Source: Lentisphaeria bacterium (GTDB lineage: Bacteria > Verrucomicrobiota > Lentisphaeria > Victivallales > UBA1829). From it: a DNA stretch of 9,628 bases. This document shows, one piece after another, positions 1 through 6,449 of this stretch; the first letter of the stretch is position 1; each line of letters begins with the position of its first letter. The position numbers and the translations under genes were made by a program. The notes under the pieces are model-generated. The model was not told the DNA's origin. It did no database searches and saw only the letters and a list, made by a program, of their open reading frames with translations. The stretch covers positions 1 to 9,628 of the forward strand of contig DXVA01000162.1 of assembly GCA_019408975.1 (NCBI GenBank), written 5' to 3'.

Positions 1-1434
1 ATCCGGGCAGAGATACTTTTTCAGCTCCTGCTGTCTCATGAAATCCTGATAGTTTTTCATATTCCGGAATGCAGCGCCGAAGTGTCCGTATCCCCAAAGC
101 TTCAACCGCTCCCGGCTATGGCAACTGAACGGCAGCAGCCTGTCTCCCGCTTTCAGAAACCGGTAAAGAAACCGGCAGGTTCCCTGCACTATGGAGCCGG
201 TAAGATCGCAATATCTCCGCATCCACCGGAAAGCCCTGCTGTTTTTCAGTGCGCCGATCTCGTTTTCCAGAGAGGCGCATTTGCCTTCCATGAAGCTGAT
301 ATGGCTGCGCAAACCGTGATTCTCATACTTCAGTACGGAATTGACATACTCTATTTCGCTGATCTGATCTGTTTTGGATTTGAGCTCCAGATCACATTCC
401 GTCAGTGCAGCCTGCAATTCCGATCTCTGTCTTTCGACAGTCGCGATATGCCTGGAAAGTCTGTCTTTGTCTTCCTGGAGGGAATGAATTTCTTCTCTGT
501 TTTCCTCCTGCCGTTTTTCTACGGATTTCAGTTCCGCATACAGGTATTCCGACTTCGCACACTCTTCTTTCAGCTCCCCCCGGAGCTTTTCGTTTTCTTC
601 CGTTTTCTTCAGGATCTCCCCCCGTATTCCGAACTGGTTGATGACGGCTTCATCATCTTCATAATATCCCCTTCCCGCATCATAATACGCATCAAGATAA
701 CAGGAACAGGGAACGGCGGGCAGCTCTCCGTCGGAAGCCAGCACAAAAGAATATTGAGTCTCGCGGAGACTGTCCTGCCGGACAATGTTCTTTTGAGGGT
801 TCTGCACAAAAAACTCCGGCTGTCTGTCTCCGGTAATAATGGAATTGAAGAAAGCATTCTGTGCAAAGACCCTGTTATGCAGGAAAAGCCCGTTCAGCAT
901 TTCTTCCAGTTCCGCCTGTTCCAGCTCGTTGATATGAAAATTATTCACATCTTTCCCATGATAGGCATCGAACGGGGTTTTATTGGGAGAAGAGATGATC
1001 AGAAGCCCTCCGGGAATGAGCAGGCGGTGCAGTTCTTTCAGAAATGCCGCAGGCGAAGGAATATGTTCGATACTTTCAAAAGAAACAATGGAGTCGAAAC
1101 AGTGATCGGGCAGAGGCACCGCTGCGGCATCGGCACAAAGGAAAGTCAGATTCTCTTTCCCGTATTTGGCTTTTGCGGCTTCGACCGCCTGCCTGTTCAG
1201 GTCCACCCCCACTACGGAGGAGGCTTTCTGCGACAGCATGAAACTGCCATAGCCCTCTCCGCACGCAATGTCCAGAACCCGGTGCCCGGCGACAAGCCCC
1301 GCCGCCACAGCATAGCGGTGCATACTTTCAATTCCCGTCACCCGGCTCTCGCCGGGGATATACCGTTCTCCTGTCCGAGGCAGAACGCTTTCCTCCATAA
1401 AACCATTTAAAAAGATATCATCATGATCCGGCAT
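1..1434 (-). CDS. SAM-dependent methyltransferase with long coiled coil, O-antigen locus (3' end off window)
   Basis: The frame is open from an ATG at 1434 to the window edge, giving 478 residues with no stop, so the C-terminus is missing. Residues about 15-160 form a class I Rossmann methyltransferase. Motif I is VLDIACGEGYGS (53-64), the acidic residue ending beta 2 is D78 (VVGVDLN), then SFESIEH (118-124) and LIPGGLLIISSPNK (139-152). Residues 165-270 hold a conserved-looking tail including LASDGELPAVP (232-242). Residues about 272-396 are rich in E, K, Q, R and L with heptad spacing, a probable coiled coil. This ends in NSRAFRWMRR (398-407), a basic/aromatic motif I have seen between coiled coils and glycosyltransferase domains. 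The start is chosen from a GGAGG six bases upstream; one base separates it from the rgpF-like stop. By analogy with WbdD of E. coli O9a it may methylate or cap the nascent glycan and act as a length ruler. No kinase domain is visible in this part. A following glycosyltransferase domain is possible but unseen. Confidence 0.9.
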   Translation of the reverse strand, partial: MPDHDDIFLNGFMEESVLPRTGERYIPGESRVTGIESMHRYAVAAGLVAGHRVLDIACGEGYGSFMLSQKASSVVGVDLNRQAVEAAKAKYGKENLTFLCADAAAVPLPDHCFDSIVSFESIEHIPSPAAFLKELHRLLIPGGLLIISSPNKTPFDAYHGKDVNNFHINELEQAELEEMLNGLFLHNRVFAQNAFFNSIITGDRQPEFFVQNPQKNIVRQDSLRETQYSFVLASDGELPAVPCSCYLDAYYDAGRGYYEDDEAVINQFGIRGEILKKTEENEKLRGELKEECAKSEYLYAELKSVEKRQEENREEIHSLQEDKDRLSRHIATVERQRSELQAALTECDLELKSKTDQISEIEYVNSVLKYENHGLRSHISFMEGKCASLENEIGALKNSRAFRWMRRYCDLTGSIVQGTCRFLYRFLKAGDRLLPFSCHSRERLKLWGYGHFGAAFRNMKNYQDFMRQQELKKYLCPD

Positions 1435-1435
1435 G

Positions 1436-3322
1436 TTATTCCTCCCTTTCCGTATGCAAACGCGCGATCTTGCGGGTGCGTTGATACAGACGTTTCAAAA
1501 ATGCATGTGTCGCAGACGGCATATAACGCCTCGCCTGCACTTTGAACCATGCTCTGCTGAATCTTGAAAGCTGTCCGGTAAGGTGCCAGACAGCAAGAAT
1601 GAAATGCTGGAAATTACAGGCATTCAGATTCAAAGCGCAACACGTTTCTTTCAACATGAAATGCATATTATTCAATTCCACTCTGGCATAATCGTCATTC
1701 AAGACCCATGCACTGTAAAAACCGTCATGCTGGACGGCAAACGGGCGGATGCGCTCCAGAGCGTGGAGGAGAGTCCCGTCATCCGCAATCGGCTCTTCCG
1801 GAAAATCTTCATACTTCCATGGATGCGAAAGCATCGTCTTGTAAGCATCTGCCCGGAACCAGAAAAAGGAACCCAGCGGTGCAACAGGTTCCTTCATCCG
1901 GTCCGGCATACAGCGCAGTCTCAACAGCTTCGCCAGTTTCAACGTACCCTGGTAGTTGACACTCCATGCGTCTTTCAGGGTAAAGAAAAACGCGCCATGT
2001 TCAGGATAAGGCGGCATCAGCATCCCCAGACGCGGATTCTCGTCAAAAGTCCGGATGATGTTTTCCACATATTCACGGGAAAAAAGCATGTTTTCAAAAC
2101 ATTTGTCCCTGAAATTCAAACCGACTGCCTGCGGCTTGACCTGTCCGGCTTTCTTGTCATGCGCAAAACAGATGTAATCATACTCCGGCACCACTGATTT
2201 GAACTCGACAAGAAGGGTTCCGAGATCGCGTCCCCGGTTCGGCACCACATGAACCTCCAGTTTTCCCCCGGTCAATCCCCGGCAGGCTTCTTCGATCTCC
2301 GCCTTGTTCTCCGCGCAGGGAGTCGCAATGTAAAAATCCGTATTTTCCGGAAGATTCGCAAGAAAACGCCTGCAATATCCGATCTGATCCCTGAAAAACA
2401 AGTGGAAGATCAGCGCAATCCGGCTTTTCGACTGCCCCGCGCTGAAACGGGACGGCAGAATGTAGTTCAGGTTCAGCGAACGCTTCAAGTCCGCCATATT
2501 GCAGGTGCGCAGAAGATTCTCCCAGATCATATCCGTATCATATTTACAGTGTTCGCGGATATATTCCAGAGTCTCCCGGCAGTTGCTTCCGTCCGTCTCC
2601 GATAAAATGTCATAATAGTTCTGGAAAAACATTCTTCTCTTGATGATCGGGCAGCGCCGGTTTTCCACCAGCTCCCGCGAACACATGATCAGAGGCTGGG
2701 TGGAAACGTTCACCAGGTCATCCGTATTGACATAAGTATCCCAGCGGAATCCGAGATCCGCAAACTTTTTTGTGAAGACGGCTTCGTATTTCCCGATTGC
2801 CTCCGCATAATTCCTGACCGGCGTCATATTTTCCCAGAAGTTCCGGTATGCCTCCGACAGAAACAGGGAACGCCGGACCACGATGAAATTGGACTGCAGA
2901 TGGTCCGGAATGAAATTATAGCAGATGGTCCCCCAGGGATCATAATCCACACGATTGAACTTGGTAATACCCCAGAAATCAAGGTCCCGTTTCTCCATGG
3001 CGGAAAACATTTCCGAAAACGGGTAGAGCGGACCGAATACCGTAAAGTTGCATAGAACCAGTTCCTCATATTCCGCCAATGCGTCCCAGCCGATTTTCCC
3101 CAAAGCCGTCTTATATGCCCAGACATCGAATCCGCTGTTCTCCCGGACAATCAGTTCCTGCGTATGCTTCGTCAGCAGCGCACGGCTCTCCGCAGTCAGA
3201 GCGCCGTTGCAGACGATGATCAGTCGATCCGCATTCCTTGCAAGGTCCGTCAGGAAATAATCCACATAAGAATCTGCGATTCCATCCTGATCAAAAAAGA
3301 AAAATACCGCCAGCCTTTTCAT
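1436..3322 (-). CDS. rgpF: RgpF-family (rhamnan synthesis protein F) glycosyltransferase-like protein
   Basis: This 628-residue protein has the two-part layout of full-length RgpF proteins, which act in the cytoplasm in assembly or side-chain decoration of rhamnose-containing and related polysaccharides. The N-terminal half shows LAVFFFFDQDG (4-14), NSGFDVWAYK (62-71), CNFTVFGPLYPF (91-102), DFWGIT (115-120) and HLQSNFIVVRR (141-151). The C-terminal half shows RIALIFHLFF (301-310), VVPNRGRDLGTLLVEFK (359-375), YICFAHDKKAG (383-393), LGMLMPP (432-438) and LGSFFWFRADA (483-493), then EDFPEEPIADDGT (505-517). There is no signal peptide or clear membrane span. The ATG at 3322 overlaps the epimerase stop by four bases (ATGA), so translation is probably coupled; the upstream Shine-Dalgarno is weak. 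Stop is TAA at 1438-1436. Family membership is secure from motifs; the donor sugar and linkage cannot be read from sequence, and rhamnose is not proven here. Confidence 0.93.
   Translation of the reverse strand: MKRLAVFFFFDQDGIADSYVDYFLTDLARNADRLIIVCNGALTAESRALLTKHTQELIVRENSGFDVWAYKTALGKIGWDALAEYEELVLCNFTVFGPLYPFSEMFSAMEKRDLDFWGITKFNRVDYDPWGTICYNFIPDHLQSNFIVVRRSLFLSEAYRNFWENMTPVRNYAEAIGKYEAVFTKKFADLGFRWDTYVNTDDLVNVSTQPLIMCSRELVENRRCPIIKRRMFFQNYYDILSETDGSNCRETLEYIREHCKYDTDMIWENLLRTCNMADLKRSLNLNYILPSRFSAGQSKSRIALIFHLFFRDQIGYCRRFLANLPENTDFYIATPCAENKAEIEEACRGLTGGKLEVHVVPNRGRDLGTLLVEFKSVVPEYDYICFAHDKKAGQVKPQAVGLNFRDKCFENMLFSREYVENIIRTFDENPRLGMLMPPYPEHGAFFFTLKDAWSVNYQGTLKLAKLLRLRCMPDRMKEPVAPLGSFFWFRADAYKTMLSHPWKYEDFPEEPIADDGTLLHALERIRPFAVQHDGFYSAWVLNDDYARVELNNMHFMLKETCCALNLNACNFQHFILAVWHLTGQLSRFSRAWFKVQARRYMPSATHAFLKRLYQRTRKIARLHTEREE
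1441..1445 (-). promoter_or_regulatory. Shine-Dalgarno site of the methyltransferase gene
   Basis: The minus strand reads GGAGG followed by AATAAC and the ATG at 1434, a six-base spacing. The site lies inside the last codons of the upstream RgpF-family gene. It is the clearest ribosome binding site in the window, fixes the start of the methyltransferase gene, and points to independent strong initiation or translational coupling. Confidence 0.75.
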
Positions 3323-4176
3323 GAAACTTTACCATTCCCGGCAAGAATACGCCTGATTTTTGCATTGTCGCCCCAGATGGCGGGAGAATCATAAGCGCGG
3401 TCCGGATAGGCGCCGTAACGCAAAGTGATGTCAAGACCGCGCTCCCGTATGAATTTTTCCGCCATGTCGCCAAGTGCGAGCGGTCTGCCGGAACAGCAGT
3501 TGATGATCCCCTGTACTTCCGTCTGCATGACGCATGCGGACAACTGAGCTGCCAGTTCCTCCACGGGAAGAAAATCATAGCATTTCTTTCCGGAAGTAAA
3601 CGGGAACTCGCGTTTCCCTTCTTTCGCAGATTCGAGAATCCGTGAAAAAACGGAATGATTGCGCTCGTCGTCACCAAGGACATAATATCCGCGGAACCAT
3701 TGAAAGACAACCTCATGCTGTCTGCAAAACAGCTCCAGAGACTGACGAAGCGCATTCTTCGCAACCCCATACAGTGACAACGGGCGGCAGGGCGTATTTT
3801 CATCCACCGCCCCTTCATGGTATCCGATTTCGTGCATGGTTCCCATGACGGCAAGCTGCTTCACGCCCTGCTTCGCCAGTTCCGCCAGAAAATGAAAATG
3901 GGATGAAAGCATTTCCATGTGTGCGGCGGAATCATGCTGGAAACCGTCCTTCCATGCAAAATGCAGACAGGCATCCGGAATGCGGTCCCCGAACAGATCC
4001 GGAACGCAAGCTTCGAAAAGGTTGCAAGGAATCCGCACGGCACGCGGATCGATGAAATCTATGGAAAAATCGACAGCCGTTACCTTCACGTTTTGTTCAA
4101 GCAATGCATGTACCACATGGGAGCCGATATAGCCATTGGCACCTGTCACGAGAATATATTTTTCACTTCTATTCAT
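3319..4176 (-). CDS. NAD(P)-dependent nucleotide-sugar epimerase/4-reductase (extended SDR)
   Basis: The 285-residue protein is a complete extended short-chain dehydrogenase/reductase. It has the dinucleotide motif TGANGYIG (11-18), the acidic D36 after beta 2 (TAVDFS), the active-site segment MGTMHEIG (111-118) with a probable catalytic T113, and YGVAK (136-140), i.e. Tyr136 and Lys140 of the YxxxK motif. The later segment FRGYYVLGDDER (161-172) and KKCYDFLPVEELA (197-209) resemble enzymes that reduce 4-keto-6-deoxy nucleotide sugars, such as dTDP-6-deoxy-L-talose 4-dehydrogenase and Fcf1-type dTDP-fucose synthases. It probably supplies an activated (deoxy)sugar for the glycan. It begins after an 89-bp AT-rich spacer and ends in a four-base overlap with the RgpF-family gene. 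The ATG at 4176 has only a weak ribosome binding site. The exact product is a guess; a UDP-sugar 4-epimerase or another SDR reductase is possible. Confidence 0.92.
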   Translation of the reverse strand: MNRSEKYILVTGANGYIGSHVVHALLEQNVKVTAVDFSIDFIDPRAVRIPCNLFEACVPDLFGDRIPDACLHFAWKDGFQHDSAAHMEMLSSHFHFLAELAKQGVKQLAVMGTMHEIGYHEGAVDENTPCRPLSLYGVAKNALRQSLELFCRQHEVVFQWFRGYYVLGDDERNHSVFSRILESAKEGKREFPFTSGKKCYDFLPVEELAAQLSACVMQTEVQGIINCCSGRPLALGDMAEKFIRERGLDITLRYGAYPDRAYDSPAIWGDNAKIRRILAGNGKVS

Positions 4177-4265
4177 GTTGATCTATATCATAATTAATAA
4201 CTTACATTGGTTTAAGATGAAACCTGACCTGTTTTTCATCCGTTTCCGGCACCGCCAGGCCCCTT
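4177..4265 (-). other. AT-rich intergenic spacer between wzt and the epimerase gene
   Basis: This is the only sizeable intergenic gap in an otherwise packed operon. It contains a 7-bp inverted repeat (GATGAAA 4216-4222 and TTTCATC 4234-4240, 11-base loop enclosing a tandem ACCTGACCTG) and an AT-rich stretch next to the epimerase start. On the minus strand TATGAT at 4192-4187 resembles a -10 box, with TTAAAC 17 bases upstream as a poor -35 match; a transcript from it would start only a few bases before the ATG. The stem is short, has no U-run and is unlikely to terminate transcription. An internal promoter, an mRNA processing site or plain spacer are all possible. Confidence 0.3.
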
Positions 4266-5597
4266 CTATTTTTCAATATCCAGAGTGATCTGCTCCATCG
4301 GAATCCCGACGAGAACCCCCTGCTCCCCCAAGTAATGCGATTTGATTCGCAAAGCGTCATGAAACCACTGGTGCTGAATATGTTCCGTCTGCGTTCCCTC
4401 CGCAATTGCGGCATGAAGCGTATATTCCCCGCTTTTCAGGCGCGGCATCTGGAACGAAAATACCGCCTTGATCAGAGAGCCGGCAGGAGCGGAACGAGGC
4501 TCTGACCGGTACTGCACATAGGTATTATCACCGAACAGGTTTTCACCGAGATAGTTGCGGATCGCAAAACCGACGATCGGGCTGAAAATATCCTGTCTGG
4601 CACGGCAGCGGATTTCCAGCCGGACTTCCTCCCCGCCGAGCGTGCTCACCAGCATACAGCCATTTTCATCATAAAAATGAATGGATTCAATCACCGCTCC
4701 GCCGGCGCCGAAGGAAGGCGCGTTTTCATTAAACTCGAAAAATTCATATTCATGGACGAGATTACTGGAATTGAACCGCTCCTGACGCACATCGCGGACC
4801 TTCCTTTTTTCCGCCCTGTGCTCTGAAACCTGTCCGGCAGGCTGGAATTCCCCCTGCTGCTTCTTATAGCAGAATGCAAGATAATGTTCAACAACTGTCT
4901 TGGGATGCCCGATCTCCATGACCCTGCCGCGGTCCAGCCAGAGGACTTCATCGCACATGTTCAACACCGCGCCGGTATCGTGCGTCACGAGGATCACCGT
5001 ATGCTCCTTCATGAAGGAGCGCATGAACTTCATGCACTTCTGCGTGAAAACGACATCCCCCACGGACAAAGCTTCGTCAATGATCAGGACATCCGCGTCA
5101 ATATGCGCAATGACGGCGAATGCCAGACGCATCATCATACCGCTGGAATAGGTTTTCACAGGCTGGTCAATCGCTTCTCCGATATCGGCAAATGCCGTAA
5201 TCTGCTCATATCTTGCGTCGATCTGGCTTTTTGTGAGTCCCAGCAGGGACGCGTTCATATAGACATTCTCCCTGCCCGTAAACTCAGGCGAAAAACCGCT
5301 TCCCAGTTCCAGAAGCGCCGCGATTCTGCCATGCACCTCCACCTCTCCGGAAGTCGGCTCCAGCGTATCCGCGAAAATCTGAAGCAGAGTACTTTTCCCG
5401 GCTCCGTTCATTCCGATGATCCCGAAACACTGCCCGGTTTTCACGCGGAAGGAAACATCGTCAAGTGCGCGGAATTCACGGTAGAAATGCCTTGTCCCGC
5501 AGAACAGAGTCTGCATCAGGCGATGCACCGGTCTGGCATAGATTTCATAAATTTTGCTGAGATTGCGCACTTCAACGCAGACCTGATCAGATAACAT
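4266..5597 (-). CDS. wzt: O-antigen/polysaccharide ABC exporter ATPase with C-terminal carbohydrate-binding domain (Wzt)
   Basis: This 443-residue protein powers export of a lipid-linked polysaccharide across the inner membrane with Wzm. The nucleotide-binding domain (about 1-245) shows Walker A GMNGAGKST (62-70), a Q-loop region followed by FSPEFTGRENVYMNA (102-116), signature YSSGMMMRL (150-158), Walker B DVLIIDEAL (169-177, Glu175) and H-loop VTHD (His206). After a charged linker (about 248-290), residues about 298-443 form a Wzt-type C-terminal beta-sandwich: IESIHFYDENG, VGFAIRNYLGENLFGDNT and MPRLKSGEYTLHAAI. In E. coli O9a this domain binds the capped chain end and limits export to matching glycans. 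I chose ATG 5597 over an in-frame TTG at 5603 because GGGGA lies seven bases upstream of the ATG but too close to the TTG. It overlaps wzm by 11 bases. Stop is TAG at 4268-4266. Confidence 0.96.
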   Translation of the reverse strand: MLSDQVCVEVRNLSKIYEIYARPVHRLMQTLFCGTRHFYREFRALDDVSFRVKTGQCFGIIGMNGAGKSTLLQIFADTLEPTSGEVEVHGRIAALLELGSGFSPEFTGRENVYMNASLLGLTKSQIDARYEQITAFADIGEAIDQPVKTYSSGMMMRLAFAVIAHIDADVLIIDEALSVGDVVFTQKCMKFMRSFMKEHTVILVTHDTGAVLNMCDEVLWLDRGRVMEIGHPKTVVEHYLAFCYKKQQGEFQPAGQVSEHRAEKRKVRDVRQERFNSSNLVHEYEFFEFNENAPSFGAGGAVIESIHFYDENGCMLVSTLGGEEVRLEIRCRARQDIFSPIVGFAIRNYLGENLFGDNTYVQYRSEPRSAPAGSLIKAVFSFQMPRLKSGEYTLHAAIAEGTQTEHIQHQWFHDALRIKSHYLGEQGVLVGIPMEQITLDIEK

Positions 5598-6429
5598 CGG
5601 CAAATCCCCGTTTCGTTTTCATGAACCAGAGATACCCCAGTTCAAAGACGGCAAAAGAGCACAGGAACATCCAGAATACCTCATGGAACGGCGGCAGTTT
5701 CCCATACAGGAAAATCATGCGCCCGTGCTGCACAAGAACCGCCAGCGGGTTGTAGGTCATGATACTGCGGTAGGGTTCAGGAAGCATATCCTGGGAATAA
5801 AAGATCGGCGTCAGGAAAAAAAGCACCTGAAGCAGGATCGGGACAAGCTGCCCGAAATCCCGGATGTAAACCCCGAGAGACGCCACGAACCAGGCGCATC
5901 CCGCAGAAAACAAAGTTACCGGAACCAACAGCAGCGGCAGGCTGACCACGGTCCACGGCAGGAAGCCGTAAACCAGCAGGACACCGACGGCGAGAATTGC
6001 AAACCACAACAGGCTGACAATCAAAGCCGAACCGACTGAAGTCAGCGGCAGCAGTTCCAGCGGAGTAATGATTTTCTTGACGTAATTCACCCTGTCCGTG
6101 ATGGAACTGACTCCGCCGCCCACGCTTTCTGCGAAAATGTTATAAACCGCCATTCCGCAGAAAAGCATCAGCGCAAACATCATTTTTGAATCCTGCTGAC
6201 CCGCAACCGCTCCCCAGCGTGTTTTGAATACGACACAGAAAACAAACGAATAGATGGTCAGCATCAGCAGCGGAAAGACCAGCAGCCATACAGCTCCGAG
6301 AAAACTGCCTTTGAATTTCGCCTGTATATTGCGCAGGGTGATTTGCTGAACGAAATAACGGTTATCCCAAAGTTTCCTCCAGGGACTTAAAAAGTTCAGC
6401 AGTTCACCCCATGTTTCTTTCCTTGCCAT
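5587..6429 (-). CDS. wzm: O-antigen/polysaccharide ABC exporter permease (Wzm, ABC-2 family)
   Basis: At 280 residues the protein has the usual Wzm/TagG length and six hydrophobic spans, at about 43-67, 83-105, 127-153, 159-186, 194-212 and 251-270. Family features include the N-terminal amphipathic segment with ITLRNIQAKFKGSFLGAVW (30-48), the cytoplasmic loop YVKKIITPLELLPL (116-129), and YIRDFGQLVPILLQ (188-201) followed by FFLTPIFYS (204-212) and YNPLAVLV (226-233). It forms the inner-membrane channel through which Wzt drives the undecaprenyl-linked glycan. The ATG at 6429 follows the stop of the large surface protein by 20 bases. A GGAG lies 13 bases upstream of the ATG, a long spacing, so initiation may be weak or depend on coupling with the gene before it. 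No transcription terminator is visible in the gap. The 3' end overlaps wzt by 11 bases, consistent with stoichiometric expression. Confidence 0.96.
   Translation of the reverse strand: MARKETWGELLNFLSPWRKLWDNRYFVQQITLRNIQAKFKGSFLGAVWLLVFPLLMLTIYSFVFCVVFKTRWGAVAGQQDSKMMFALMLFCGMAVYNIFAESVGGGVSSITDRVNYVKKIITPLELLPLTSVGSALIVSLLWFAILAVGVLLVYGFLPWTVVSLPLLLVPVTLFSAGCAWFVASLGVYIRDFGQLVPILLQVLFFLTPIFYSQDMLPEPYRSIMTYNPLAVLVQHGRMIFLYGKLPPFHEVFWMFLCSFAVFELGYLWFMKTKRGFADVI
5605..5609 (-). promoter_or_regulatory. Shine-Dalgarno site deciding the wzt start
   Basis: The minus strand reads GGGGA followed by TTTGCCG and ATG (5597). The seven-base spacing favours this ATG over the TTG at 5603, which would leave only two bases. 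The site lies within the coding sequence of the upstream permease gene. Confidence 0.5.
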
Positions 6430-6449
6430 TCCAGTTTTCTATCTCCGAA

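Noticed and set aside
82..1410. 442-codon open frame on the plus strand
   Set aside because: It lies antisense to the methyltransferase/coiled-coil gene, which has clear motifs and a strong ribosome binding site. The plus-strand product has no recognisable domain and an odd Phe/Arg-rich composition; it arises from the codon bias of the real gene.
4216..4240. Inverted repeat as a rho-independent terminator after wzt
   Set aside because: The stem is only 7 bp and AT-rich, and no T-run follows on the minus strand.
4884..5594. 236-codon plus-strand open frame
   Set aside because: Antisense shadow of wzt, whose Walker A, signature and Walker B motifs are unambiguous.
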